From Pantoea sp. Mb-10 (GTDB lineage: Bacteria; Pseudomonadota; Gammaproteobacteria; Enterobacterales; Enterobacteriaceae), in the NCBI RefSeq assembly GCF_021272205.1, contig NZ_JAJSDX010000001.1, forward strand, positions 248,001 to 312,000: a stretch of 64,000 bases of DNA, read 5' to 3'. Made by a program: the position numbers and the translations under genes. Below, piece after piece: positions 27,819-36,585 of the stretch. Under the pieces are notes generated by a model that was given only the letters and a program-made list of their open reading frames with translations, was not told where the DNA came from and searched no databases. Numbering within the stretch: position 1 is the first letter of the stretch; each line of letters starts with the position of its first letter.

Positions 27819-29174
27819 ATGGCCGTGTTTTTTGCTCCCTCTGCACTGCTGCCGGATGGCTGGCAGCAAGACGTGACGATTGTCACCAATGATGCCGGTG
27901 ACATCACCGCAATCGCCGCCAACAGCCAGCCAGGTGAGGCCACGCGCCTGGACGGCGCGGTCATTCCGGCCATGGCGAACCTGCACTCACATGCTTTTCA
28001 GCGCGCCATGGCCGGGCTGGCCGAAGTGGCGGGCGATCCGCAGGACAGTTTCTGGACGTGGCGCGACCTGATGTATCGTATGGTGCAGCGTCTCTCCCCT
28101 GAGCAGGTGGGCGATATCGCGACCCATCTTTACATTGAGATGCTGAAAGGTGGCTACAGCCAGGTCGCAGAATTTCATTATCTGCATCACGATCCGCAGG
28201 GTCTGCCCTATGCCGACGATGCGATGCTGCAGCATCTTATACACGCCGCCGACCGCGCAGGTATCGGCCAGACGCTGCTGCCGGTGCTCTATACGTGGAG
28301 CGGCTTTGGCGCCCAGCCCGCCAGCGCGGGACAACGCCGTTTTATTCAGCACACCGACGCTTATTTGCAGCAGCAGCAGCGCGTGGCGCACGCGTGCCGC
28401 GCGCATCCGCGTCTTAATCATGGCCTGTGCTTCCACTCGCTGCGAGCGGTTAGCGAGGCGCAAATGCACGAGGTGCTGGCCGCTACGGACGCCAGTTTGC
28501 CGGTACATCTGCATATCGCCGAGCAGGAGAAAGAGGTCAACGACTGTCTAACCTGGAGCGGCGAACGTCCGGTGAATTGGCTTTTCAATCGCTTTAGTGT
28601 CGATCGCCGCTGGTGCCTGATCCACGCCACCCATCTGGCGGCCGATGAAATTGCGCAGTTGGCCGCCAGCCAGGCGGTAGCGGGCCTCTGCCCCACCACC
28701 GAGGCTAACCTGGGCGACGGCATTTTCCCGGCCGTTGAGTATGTCGCACGCGGCGGTCGCTGGGGCATCGGCTCTGACAGCCACGTCTCGCTGAGCGCGC
28801 TGGAGGAGCTGCGCTGGCTGGAGTACGGACAGCGGCTGCGCGATCGCCGCCGCAACCGCATCGCGCTGCCCGACGCGCCTTCCGTGGGCGATCTGCTCTG
28901 GCAGCAGGCCGCCCTCGGAGGTGCTCAGGCCTGCTGCGTTTCAATGGGCGCGCTGGCGGTTGGCCTGCGCGCCGACTGGCTGGTGCTGCAAGAGGATGCG
29001 CTTCTTGCCAGCGTCACGCCCGCTGCGCGCCTTAATCGCTGGCTGTTTGCCGGTCACACGCAGCAGATTCGCGACGTCTTCGTTGCGGGTCAGCAGGTGA
29101 TCGTTCAGGGTCACCACGCCGAAGAGCAAGCCGCCGTGCAGCGCTTCGTGGCGGCCGTGCGGGCGCTGCAATGA
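27819..29174 (+). CDS. hutF: Formimidoylglutamate deiminase HutF
   Basis: A 451-residue amidohydrolase that converts N-formimino-L-glutamate to N-formyl-L-glutamate and ammonia. Motifs: NLHSHAFQRAMAG with metal-binding histidines, VAEFHYLHHD, HLHIAEQEKEV, IHATHLAADE and GSDSHVSLS. Its presence, with a formylglutamate-type HutG, shows the five-step route known from Pseudomonas rather than the four-step Klebsiella route. It overlaps hutD by 4 nt. Confidence 0.96.
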   Translation: MAVFFAPSALLPDGWQQDVTIVTNDAGDITAIAANSQPGEATRLDGAVIPAMANLHSHAFQRAMAGLAEVAGDPQDSFWTWRDLMYRMVQRLSPEQVGDIATHLYIEMLKGGYSQVAEFHYLHHDPQGLPYADDAMLQHLIHAADRAGIGQTLLPVLYTWSGFGAQPASAGQRRFIQHTDAYLQQQQRVAHACRAHPRLNHGLCFHSLRAVSEAQMHEVLAATDASLPVHLHIAEQEKEVNDCLTWSGERPVNWLFNRFSVDRRWCLIHATHLAADEIAQLAASQAVAGLCPTTEANLGDGIFPAVEYVARGGRWGIGSDSHVSLSALEELRWLEYGQRLRDRRRNRIALPDAPSVGDLLWQQAALGGAQACCVSMGALAVGLRADWLVLQEDALLASVTPAARLNRWLFAGHTQQIRDVFVAGQQVIVQGHHAEEQAAVQRFVAAVRALQ

Positions 29175-29764
29175 GAGCGTTTTATGCGTTTGAGAGCCTG
29201 CCAGTGACGCGCTGGCGCAACGGCGGCGGCGAAACGCGTGAGATCGTGAGCTTCCCTCCCGGCGAGGCGGAATTTGGCTGGCGCGCCAGCATTGCCACTG
29301 TCGCCGAAGACGGGCCCTTTTCCCGCTTTCCCGGCGTGGATCGGGTGATCACCTTGCTGGAAGGCGACAGCGTGCTATTACGCAGCGCGCAGGTCGAGCA
29401 GCAATTGCAGCGGCATCAGCCGTGGGCGTTTCCCGGCGAGTGGGCGATTCACGCAGAGATTAATGGGCGCTGTCTTGATTTTAATATCATGACGCGCCGC
29501 GATAGCTGGCAGGCGAACGTGGCGGTGGTGCAGCAGGCGGTTTCCGGTGTGCAAGGAGTCGCGTGGGTGCTGACTGGCACATGGCGCACCGCGCAGGGTG
29601 AAGCGCTGGATGCGCAACAGGGCGTCTGGTGGCTGGATGAGGTACTGGCGCTGACCCCTGCGACGTCAGAGGCCAGCCTGCTGTGGGTGACGCTTAACCG
29701 TGTCCCCGAAAACGGCCCAGCAGCTTGTAGCGCGAGCCCGGATAGAGCAGGCGCGCATAAGTAA
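29171..29764 (+). CDS. hutD: HutD family protein
   Basis: A 197-residue cupin-like HutD protein with the family opening TRWRNGGGETREI and the later GWRASIATV..DGPFSRFPGVDRVI. HutD genes accompany hut clusters; in Pseudomonas fluorescens HutD has been proposed to set an upper limit on hut activity, and no enzymatic reaction is established. The ATG overlaps the hutF stop by 4 nt. The 3' end runs 71 bp into the convergent hutC gene, so the last residues share sequence with its antisense strand. Confidence 0.92.
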   Translation: MRAFYAFESLPVTRWRNGGGETREIVSFPPGEAEFGWRASIATVAEDGPFSRFPGVDRVITLLEGDSVLLRSAQVEQQLQRHQPWAFPGEWAIHAEINGRCLDFNIMTRRDSWQANVAVVQQAVSGVQGVAWVLTGTWRTAQGEALDAQQGVWWLDEVLALTPATSEASLLWVTLNRVPENGPAACSASPDRAGAHK

Positions 29765-30449
29765 CGATTTTGCTATCGCTCCACGTCTGGCGGCGGATCA
29801 GCAGGCACGGCTCGTGCTCGTCCAGCGCCAGATGCTTGCGCTGACGCAGATCGGGCAGCACCGCTTCCACTATGTGCTCGCCGGCGGTCAGGGGTGCCAC
29901 GCGCATCAAATAGGTATAAGGCGTCACGCTGTGATAATCCTGCGTGAGGTAATCCGGCGCCACCAGCGGATTAACCAGCCGATCCTCTAACTGCACCGGC
30001 AGCTCATTTTCGTAGTGCACCATGAGCGAGTGAAACAGCGTTTGCCCGGTTGACAGCCCCAGCACCGCAGCCTGCTCGGGATCGGCCTTGGTCTGACCGA
30101 TCGATAAAATTTTACAGCTGTGGTGATGGCCGCGCTGAGCGATCTCATCGGCGATGTTGTGTACCTCCAGCATCGCGGTGTAGCCCTTCATCTCAGCAAC
30201 AAAGGTGCCCACGCCCTGCATACGCACCAGAAACCCCTCGCCGGTGAGCTCACGCAGCGCGCGATTGATGGTCATGCGACTGACGCCGAGGGCGTTCACC
30301 AGCTCGCTCTCTGACGGCACGCGCTGATTGGCTTTCCAGTGGCCCTCACGGATCTGGCTGACGATAGCCTGTTTCACGCGCTGATAAATAGGGGCCGGTT
30401 CTTCGCCCATCGCTGCGGCCAGCTGCGCCACCGTCCTCTGCTCCGTCAT
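29694..30449 (-). CDS. hutC: Histidine utilization repressor HutC
   Basis: A 251-residue GntR-family regulator. The N-terminal winged helix is at about 20-85 (YQRVKQAIVSQIREGHW..NQRVPSESELVNALGVSRMTINRALRELTGEGFLVR), and a UTRA effector domain follows (about 100-245). HutC represses hut genes until urocanate binds. The ATG at 30449 has AAGGAAC upstream; the ORF extends further but without family similarity. A TGTATATACA operator 53 nt upstream suggests autoregulation. Its 3' end overlaps hutD. Confidence 0.95.
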   Translation of the reverse strand: MTEQRTVAQLAAAMGEEPAPIYQRVKQAIVSQIREGHWKANQRVPSESELVNALGVSRMTINRALRELTGEGFLVRMQGVGTFVAEMKGYTAMLEVHNIADEIAQRGHHHSCKILSIGQTKADPEQAAVLGLSTGQTLFHSLMVHYENELPVQLEDRLVNPLVAPDYLTQDYHSVTPYTYLMRVAPLTAGEHIVEAVLPDLRQRKHLALDEHEPCLLIRRQTWSDSKIVTYARLLYPGSRYKLLGRFRGHG

Positions 30450-30501
30450 GTGCTGTTCCTTTGATAAAAAGTGCCCAAAGTTTACTGCCTCAGTCTGTAA
30501 A

Positions 30502-30511
30502 TGTATATACA
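30502..30511. promoter_or_regulatory. HutC-type operator upstream of hutC
   Basis: TGTATATACA, 53 nt upstream of the hutC ATG. Confidence 0.75.
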
Positions 30512-30644
30512 TCCAGAGGTGCAGCAAACGCGCGCGTGGTGCAGCGGTCGCGCCGTTTCGGTGCAGCGCCTGCGTCATGATGCCACGGTGCCGCCGTTGC
30601 GCCAGTTTTTCCAGAATGTGATCGACCTGGCATAGCGCTTGCTA

Positions 30645-30658
30645 CTTGTATAGACAAG
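30645..30658. promoter_or_regulatory. HutC operator, distal site for hutHU
   Basis: CTTGTATAGACAAG has perfect 5-nt arms (CTTGT/ACAAG) and fits the HutC operator described in other bacteria. It lies 110 nt upstream of hutH. Confidence 0.8.
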
Positions 30659-30745
30659 AATAGACGCTTGTGTTTCACTCAGGCATATTGTTCCGGTCCG
30701 ATAGCGGCTAACGCAGCGCAAAGGCTGACGGATCGCCACTGATTA

Positions 30746-30758
30746 CTTGTATAGACAG
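30746..30758. promoter_or_regulatory. HutC operator, proximal site at the hutH ribosome-binding region
   Basis: CTTGTATAGACAG repeats the distal site exactly 101 nt downstream, with the last base pairs altered. It touches the AGGAG Shine-Dalgarno of hutH (30758-30762), so binding could block elongation or initiation near the start. Confidence 0.75.
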
Positions 30759-30767
30759 GAGTAGACT

Positions 30768-32321
30768 ATGTCAGGTTTTGGTCAGGAAATTCGCCTGATT
30801 CCCGGTGAAGTGGACCTCGCCACGCTGCGTTGTATTTATCAGCGCAATGTCCATCTCACGCTGGCCGACGAGGCGTATGCGGCCATTACGCGCGCGCAGC
30901 AAACGGTGGACGACATTGTGGCCGCCGGTAAGGTGGTTTACGGCATCAACACCGGCTTTGGCAAATTGGCTCAGACGCAAATTCCGGCGCAGCGGCTGGC
31001 CGAACTGCAGCGCAATCTGGTGCTGTCGCATAGCGTGGGGCTGGGCGATCTGCTGCCCGACAATGTCACCCGCCTGGTGATGGCTACCAAAATTATCAGC
31101 CTGGCGCGCGGCCACTCCGGCGTGCGCATTGAATTGATTAACGCGCTGCTGGCGCTGTTCAACGCAGGCATTCTGCCCTGCATCCCTGAGAAAGGCTCGG
31201 TAGGGGCCTCGGGCGACCTCGCGCCGCTGGCACACCTGTCGCTGATGCTGCTGGGTGAAGGCCAGGTACGGGTTGACGGGCAGCGTATTCCGGCAACCGA
31301 AGGCCTGGCGCGGGTTGGGTTGCAGCCCATTGTGCTCGGTCCCAAAGAGGGCCTGGCGCTGTTAAATGGTACCCAGGTTTCCACCGCGCTGGCCCTGCGC
31401 GGCCTGTTCGAGGCTGAAAACGTCTTTGCCGCCGGTTTACTGGCCGGGGCGTTGTCGCTGGAAGCCATTAAAGGCTCGGTTAAACCGTTCGATGCGCGTA
31501 TTCACGCCGCGCGCGGTCAGCCCGGGCAGATCGCCGTAGCGGCGGCGGTGTCCGACCTGCTGCTCGGCAGCGAAATCCTGCGCTCGCATAGCGAGTGCGG
31601 CCGGGTGCAGGATCCCTACTCCATCCGCTGTGTGCCGCAGGTGATGGGCGCTTGCCTCGACAATCTGCACCACGCCGCACGGGTGCTGCAAATTGAAGCC
31701 AACGCAGCCTCCGATAACCCGCTGGTGTTCAGCGACAGCGGTGACGTGATTTCCGGCGGCAATTTCCACGCCGAGCCGGTGGCGTTTGCCGCCGACATCC
31801 TTGCGCTGGCGATCGCCGAAATCGGCGCGATTTCTGAGCGTCGCCTGGCGCTGCTGCTGGATACCGGCCTGTCCGGGCTACCTGCGTTTCTGGTGCACGA
31901 CGGCGGCGTTAACTCAGGCTTTATGATTGCGCAGGTCACGGCGGCCGCGCTGGCGTCGGAGAATAAGTCACTGGCGCACCCGGGCAGCGTTGACAGCTTG
32001 CCCACTTCGGCCAACCAGGAAGATCACGTTTCGATGGCCACTTACGCCGCGCGTCGCCTCGGCAGTATGTGCTTTAACACCGCAGCCGTGGTCGGCATTG
32101 AAGCCATGGCGGCGGCACAAGGCATTGATTTTCATCGTCCACTACAAAGTTCCGCCGCGCTGGAACAGCAGCTTAGCCGTATCCGCGCACGCGTGGCTTT
32201 TCTGGATCGCGATCGTTTACTGGCGCCGGATATTGAGGCCATGCGCCTGTGGGCCAGTAGCGATGTGTGGCCCGATACCTTAACTGCGCTGCTGCCCAGC
32301 CAGCGTGCTTTTACCCAGTGA
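30768..32321 (+). CDS. hutH: Histidine ammonia-lyase HutH
   Basis: A 517-residue histidase that deaminates histidine to urocanate, the first step of the pathway. The MIO-forming triad is present as Ala147-Ser148-Gly149 in [15 protein letters not shown]. Other active-site blocks: [10 protein letters not shown] (Tyr58), [40 protein letters not shown] and [17 protein letters not shown] precedes the ATG. It is co-transcribed with hutU and controlled by two upstream HutC dyads. Comparison with the gene at 20841 makes the missing triad of that paralogue clear. Confidence 0.97.
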   Translation: MSGFGQEIRLIPGEVDLATLRCIYQRNVHLTLADEAYAAITRAQQTVDDIVAAGKVVYGINTGFGKLAQTQIPAQRLAELQRNLVLSHSVGLGDLLPDNVTRLVMATKIISLARGHSGVRIELINALLALFNAGILPCIPEKGSVGASGDLAPLAHLSLMLLGEGQVRVDGQRIPATEGLARVGLQPIVLGPKEGLALLNGTQVSTALALRGLFEAENVFAAGLLAGALSLEAIKGSVKPFDARIHAARGQPGQIAVAAAVSDLLLGSEILRSHSECGRVQDPYSIRCVPQVMGACLDNLHHAARVLQIEANAASDNPLVFSDSGDVISGGNFHAEPVAFAADILALAIAEIGAISERRLALLLDTGLSGLPAFLVHDGGVNSGFMIAQVTAAALASENKSLAHPGSVDSLPTSANQEDHVSMATYAARRLGSMCFNTAAVVGIEAMAAAQGIDFHRPLQSSAALEQQLSRIRARVAFLDRDRLLAPDIEAMRLWASSDVWPDTLTALLPSQRAFTQ

Positions 32322-32331
32322 GGAAATGATA

Positions 32332-34017
32332 ATGAGCGAAACGTTAACGCAGGCCGTGGCGCGTGAAATTCGTGCGCCGCAGGGGGACACGCTGCATTGC
32401 GCCAACTGGCTGATCGAAGCCGCGTACCGCATGATCCAGAACAACCTTGATCCTGACGTCGCCGAGCGCCCGGAGGACTTAGTGGTGTACGGCGGCATTG
32501 GCAAGGCAGCGCGCAATTGGGCCTGCTTTGAACAGATCTTACGTTCACTGCGCGCCCTGCAGCCGGATGAGACGCTGCTGATCCAGTCCGGCAAACCGGT
32601 GGGGGTATTTCGCACCCACGCCGACGCGCCGCGCGTGCTGCTGGCGAACTCGAACCTTGTGCCGCACTGGGCCACCTGGGATCACTTTCACGAACTGGAT
32701 AAAGCCGGCTTGATGATGTACGGCCAAATGACCGCAGGCTCGTGGATTTACATTGGCGCTCAAGGCATTGTGCAGGGCACCTTTGAGACCTTTGCCGAGG
32801 CGGGGCGCCAGCACTACCAAAACGATCTCAGCGGCCGCTGGATCCTTACCGCCGGTCTGGGCGGCATGGGCGGTGCGCAGCCGCTGGCGGGCGTGCTGGC
32901 AGGCGCCTGCGTGCTGGCAATTGAGTGCCAGGAATCACGCATCGATTTTCGCCTGCGCACCCGTTATGTCGATCACAAAGCCTATACGCTGGATGAGGCG
33001 CTGACGCTGATTAAAAACGCCACCGCAGCCAAACAGGCGATCTCGGTGGGCCTGCTGGGCAACGCCGCGGAGATTGTGCCTGAGCTGGTGAAGCGCGCCA
33101 AAGCGGGCGGCATGAAGCCCGATATCGTCACCGATCAGACCTCCGCCCACGATCCCATCAACGGCTATCTGCCGCTGGGTTGGGATGTGGCGCGCTGGCA
33201 GGCCGAACGCCTGAGCCATCCCAAAGCGGTGGAAAAAGCGGCGCGTGCTTCGATGGCCGTGCACGTCCAGGCAATGCTCGACTTCCATCACATGGGCGTG
33301 CCGACCGTGGACTACGGCAACAATATTCGTCAGGTCGCGTTGGAGGAAGGCGTAGCGAACGCCTTTGATTTCCCCGGCTTCGTGCCGGCCTATATTCGTC
33401 CCCTGTTTTGTGAGGGCAAAGGCCCGTTCCGCTGGGTAGCGCTGTCGGGCGATCCCGAGGATATTTACAAGACCGATGCCAAACTCAAAGCGCTGTTCCC
33501 GGAACATAAAAACCTGCACCGTTGGCTGGATATGGCGCAGACGCGTATCGCTTTTCAAGGTTTGCCAGCGCGTATCTGCTGGCTGGGCCTTGGCGAGCGA
33601 CATCAAGCCGCGCTGGCCTTTAATGAGATGGTGCGCAACGGTGAGTTAAAAGCCCCGATCGTGATTGGCCGCGATCACCTTGACTGCGGCTCGGTCGCCT
33701 CGCCCAATCGCGAAACCGAGGCGATGAAAGATGGCTCCGACGCGGTGTCTGACTGGCCGCTGCTCAACGCCCTGCTTAACACCGCGGGCGGCGCCACCTG
33801 GGTGAGCCTGCACCACGGCGGTGGCGTGGGCATGGGCTTTTCTCAGCACTCAGGCGTGGTGATCGTGTGCGATGGCACAGCAGAAGCCGATGCGCGCCTG
33901 GCCCGCGTGCTGTGGAACGATCCCGCCACGGGCGTGATGCGCCACGCCGACGCGGGCTACGAGCAGGCGCAGGCCTGCGCGACCAAGTTTGGGTTGAATT
34001 TGCCTATGCAGGAGTGA
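32332..34017 (+). CDS. hutU: Urocanate hydratase HutU
   Basis: A 561-residue NAD-dependent urocanase, the second step of histidine breakdown, giving imidazolonepropionate. Family blocks include QGDTLHC-like [98 protein letters not shown] and [20 protein letters not shown] precedes the ATG at 32332; an ATG two codons upstream (32326) is possible. Tandem hairpins begin 6 nt after the stop. Confidence 0.97.
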   Translation: MSETLTQAVAREIRAPQGDTLHCANWLIEAAYRMIQNNLDPDVAERPEDLVVYGGIGKAARNWACFEQILRSLRALQPDETLLIQSGKPVGVFRTHADAPRVLLANSNLVPHWATWDHFHELDKAGLMMYGQMTAGSWIYIGAQGIVQGTFETFAEAGRQHYQNDLSGRWILTAGLGGMGGAQPLAGVLAGACVLAIECQESRIDFRLRTRYVDHKAYTLDEALTLIKNATAAKQAISVGLLGNAAEIVPELVKRAKAGGMKPDIVTDQTSAHDPINGYLPLGWDVARWQAERLSHPKAVEKAARASMAVHVQAMLDFHHMGVPTVDYGNNIRQVALEEGVANAFDFPGFVPAYIRPLFCEGKGPFRWVALSGDPEDIYKTDAKLKALFPEHKNLHRWLDMAQTRIAFQGLPARICWLGLGERHQAALAFNEMVRNGELKAPIVIGRDHLDCGSVASPNRETEAMKDGSDAVSDWPLLNALLNTAGGATWVSLHHGGGVGMGFSQHSGVVIVCDGTAEADARLARVLWNDPATGVMRHADAGYEQAQACATKFGLNLPMQE

Positions 34018-34339
34018 GCGTTGAGCGGGGTCCGGCCCGCTATGTCGGTATGACTACGAGCGGGCTCCGGCCCGCAAAGCCGGTTTTTACTGAACCCTGA
34101 GCGGGTTCCGCCCGCTAACCGCACGGCAGTTCCATCCGCCCCGCTGCGGCGTACGGGCAAAGGGCCGGTTCTGAGCGGGTTCCGGCCCGCAGCCGGTTTT
34201 TACTGAACCCTGAGCGGGTTCCGCCCGCTAACCCTGCGGGAGTTGCAGCCGCCCCGCTGCGGCGTACGGGCAAAGGGCCGGTTCTGAGCGGGGTCCGGCC
34301 CGCTATGCCGGCATGGCTATGAGCGGGTTCCGCCCGCTA
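34018..34339. repeat. ~110-bp direct repeats with GAGCGGG hairpins after hutU
   Basis: A repeated unit starts at about 34099, 34212 and 34321 (113 and 109 bp apart). Each has GAGCGGGTTCCGCCCGCT, then a GCCGCCCCGCTGCGGC hairpin and ACGGGCAAAGGGCC. Further GAGCGGG...CCCGC palindromes are at about 34024, 34058, 34173 and 34287. It corresponds, inverted, to the hairpin cluster at 2477-2742. Some of these hairpins may end hutHU transcription, helped by GGTTTTTACTG at 34082 and 34194. Confidence 0.85.
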
Positions 34340-34722
34340 ACCCTGCGGGAGTTGCAGCCGCCCCGCTGCGGCGTACGGGCAAAGGGCCGATGGGCGCGGC
34401 CCTTTGCAATCCGCGCCCTGCGCCAGCCTTCGCTGTTCCCTCACTCCGCCGCGCCAGCCTCACGGACCGCGCGGATTCGCCATCCCTGGCTCATTCCGCT
34501 CTCTCAGCGGCATCCCTGCCGCTTCGTCCTGGCCGTCACGCTCCGTTCGGCGCTCCGGATGGCGCTCAACACCGCCGCCTGTAAGGGCCTTTTTATCTTT
34601 TCCGTTTCGCGTTGTTTGCATGGCTGCAAGCAGGTCTGTGCAGACAGCGGATGGCTGAAAAAGACAAAAGACAAAAGACAAAAGATTCAAGATAGAAACG
34701 GCTTCTGGTGAACACCGCGCGA
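34340..34722. repeat. Repeat module D', right copy (inverted to 2131-2476)
   Basis: The segment contains the CAAAGGGCC/GGCCCTTTG palindrome (34380-34410), the GACCGCGCGGATTCGCC block, GCGGCATCCCTGCCGC and the CGGCGCTCCGGATGGCGCTC stretch. It is the reverse complement of module D at the left block with small changes. Near 34662 AAAGACA is repeated three times in a row. No gene is supported. Confidence 0.85.
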
Positions 34723-34862
34723 GCGGGATGGTACTTAAAAGTCTTACCGCCACGCAGTGACCTTAAAATACGTAAAAACACGAACGAAAGTTTTTTGCTT
34801 AACGCAGCGCTGCTTGAACGCACCTTAAAAATCTTCCCGCCGCGCGGCGGCTGCGAAAAAAA
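34723..34862. repeat. Module C', right copy
   Basis: Two degenerate units: GGTACTTAAAAGTCTTACCG and CACCTTAAAAATCTTCCCGC, with CGTAAAAACACGAACGAAAG between. They match the inverse of 1930-2010 in the left block. Confidence 0.7.
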
Positions 34863-35145
34863 TCATGGCTTACAGCGGGGGTTGATAGCGCCATCCCCAC
34901 TCGCTGAACGAGTGAGGCCTTCCAGGACGAGCGGCATGGATGCCGCGAGAGGCGGCGTTGAGCAGGAGCGAATCGACGCCGGTCCGTCAGGAAGGCTGAG
35001 GGAGTGAAGGCACCGCGCAGCGGCGAGCGGGGCTGGCGCAGGGCCGGGGAGTGCAGAGGGCGCGGCCTGGCGCCCTCTGCTCGGTCGCCGCAGCGCGGCA
35101 AAGGCACCTGCCTGTGCCATGGCGAACGAAAAACGCACCGTGCTT
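34863..35145. repeat. Repeat module B', right copy (inverted to 1571-1905)
   Basis: Reverse complement of the left module B: the CAGAGGGCG/CGCCCTCTG palindrome is at 35054-35080, GCGGCATGGATGCCGC near 34931 and CGAATCGACGCCGGTCCGTC near 34968. Modules D' and B' are paralogous and face each other, so each block is itself an inverted pair. Confidence 0.85.
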
Positions 35146-35260
35146 CGCGCCAGCGAGAAAGCACCCGCCACGGCAAGTGGCTAAAGCACCCTGCCGCTAC
35201 CTGCGGCACAAGCCCCGCCACGGCCTGTGGCAAAAAAGGCCCGTGGGCGCGGCCAAGCGC
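35146..35260. repeat. Short copy of the 50-bp hairpin array, right block
   Basis: About one and a half inverted units: GCCGCTACCTGCGGC (35191-35205) and GCCACGGCCTGTGGC (35216-35230), the complement of the units at 1225-1570. The left block has about six copies, so copy number differs between the two arms. From 35261 to 35412 the sequence is unique and holds the M20 gene's leader, with nothing else recognisable. Confidence 0.75.
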
Positions 35261-35412
35261 CCGCCCCCAGAGTTATGCCATCCTGTTATAGCCTATAGCC
35301 AAATTATCCCCTTCTTTAATGGACGTTGCCTGGCGCTTACCACTAAAGTGGAGACCGGAATCCCCCCATTGGTGAACATCTCACTGATGCTGCTGACGGA
35401 GAGCCTTATTGT

Positions 35413-36570
35413 ATGAACCTGCCTGCTGCCCTGTTGGACAATGCCCTGCGCTGGCGTCATCAGTTACACCAACATCCCGAACTCGGTTATCAGGAGCAGC
35501 ACACCAGTACGCTGGTGGCGCAGGTCCTTGAGGAAGCCGGTTTGCAGGTATTCCGCGGTCTGGCAGGCACCGGTGTGATTGCCACGCTGGAAAACGGACC
35601 GGGGCCGACGATTGGACTGCGCGCGGACATGGACGCTCTGCCCATCACGGAAAAAGGCACGCCCGCGTGGAAATCCACTCAGCAAGGCGTGATGCACGCC
35701 TGTGGGCATGATGGTCATACCGCGATGCTGCTGGCTGCGGCCTGTCAGCTGGCGGCCACCCGCAGCTTTAGCGGAACCGTGCACTTTCTGTTTCAACCTG
35801 CGGAAGAGAACCTCGGCGGTGCGCGCAAAATGGTGGAAGAAGGCCTGTTTACGCGCTTTCCCATGGACGCTGTCTATGCGATGCACAATTGGCCGGGACT
35901 GCCGCTGGGCCAGCTTGCGGTAAATCCAGGTGCCATGATGGCCTCGCTGGATTCGTTTGAGATCACCCTTAACGGCAAAAGCTGTCATGCCGCCATGCCG
36001 GAAAGCGGTGCCGATCCCATGGTAGTGGCCGCCGAGCTGATTCTCGCGCTGCAAACCATACCCTCACGCCGCTTGTCACCGCTGGCTTCTGCGGTGGTCA
36101 GCGTGACGCAAATCCACGGCGGCGAGGCGATCAACGTCATTCCTGAGCACGTGGTGCTGCGCGGGACGGTGCGCTGTTTACAGCCTGAGGTACGCGATCG
36201 CGTGCGCGGGCTGATCGAAGAGTTCGTCACGACCTTGCCGCGCCCATTTGGCGTGAGCGGCCACATTACATGGTACCCCGGCTATCCGGTGACGGCGAAT
36301 CACGCGGCACAGGCTGAACAGGTGCGTGAAGTGGCCAGCGCGCTGCTGGGTGAACGCCAGGTGCGCTGGCAGGTCAATCCGTCCATGGCATCCGAAGATT
36401 TTGCCTGCATGCTGGAAGCCTGTCCGGGCGCCTATTTCTGGATGGGGGCCGACGGGGAAACGCCTTCCGCGCCGCTGCATAACGCCCATTACGATTTCAA
36501 CGATGCGCTGCTGCCGGTGGGCATCGCCTTCTGGCAGCAGTTGGTTGAACACGTGCTGGCAAAAGCCTGA
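35413..36570 (+). CDS. M20 family metallo-amidohydrolase (HipO/AbgA-like)
   Basis: A 385-residue peptidase M20D-type hydrolase. Metal-site motifs are HACGHDGH (about 96-103), FQPAEEN and the C-terminal PLHNAHYDFND; RADMDALPI and the lid domain (about 185-295) are typical. Members cleave N-acyl or N-aminoacyl groups, e.g. hippurate, N-acetyl amino acids or indole-acetyl amino acids, in the cytoplasm. Substrate is unknown. The gene stands alone between the repeat block and the convergent ybiB. It has no equivalent at this place in E. coli, so it may have arrived with the island. Confidence 0.9.
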   Translation: MNLPAALLDNALRWRHQLHQHPELGYQEQHTSTLVAQVLEEAGLQVFRGLAGTGVIATLENGPGPTIGLRADMDALPITEKGTPAWKSTQQGVMHACGHDGHTAMLLAAACQLAATRSFSGTVHFLFQPAEENLGGARKMVEEGLFTRFPMDAVYAMHNWPGLPLGQLAVNPGAMMASLDSFEITLNGKSCHAAMPESGADPMVVAAELILALQTIPSRRLSPLASAVVSVTQIHGGEAINVIPEHVVLRGTVRCLQPEVRDRVRGLIEEFVTTLPRPFGVSGHITWYPGYPVTANHAAQAEQVREVASALLGERQVRWQVNPSMASEDFACMLEACPGAYFWMGADGETPSAPLHNAHYDFNDALLPVGIAFWQQLVEHVLAKA

Positions 36571-36585
36571 CGCCAGCACGCGCGG

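Larger units (their letters stand above)
30450..30767. promoter_or_regulatory. Divergent hutC / hutH control region
   Basis: This 318-bp gap carries three HutC-type dyads: TGTATATACA at 30502 facing hutC, CTTGTATAGACAAG at 30645, and an imperfect copy at 30746 facing hutH. No gene is seen in it; the ORF extension of hutC and a minus-strand ORF at 30490 are not supported. Confidence 0.7.

Noticed and set aside
28418-28861. Minus-strand ORFs inside hutF and other hut genes
   Set aside because: They are antisense shadows caused by high GC at third positions; no family similarity.
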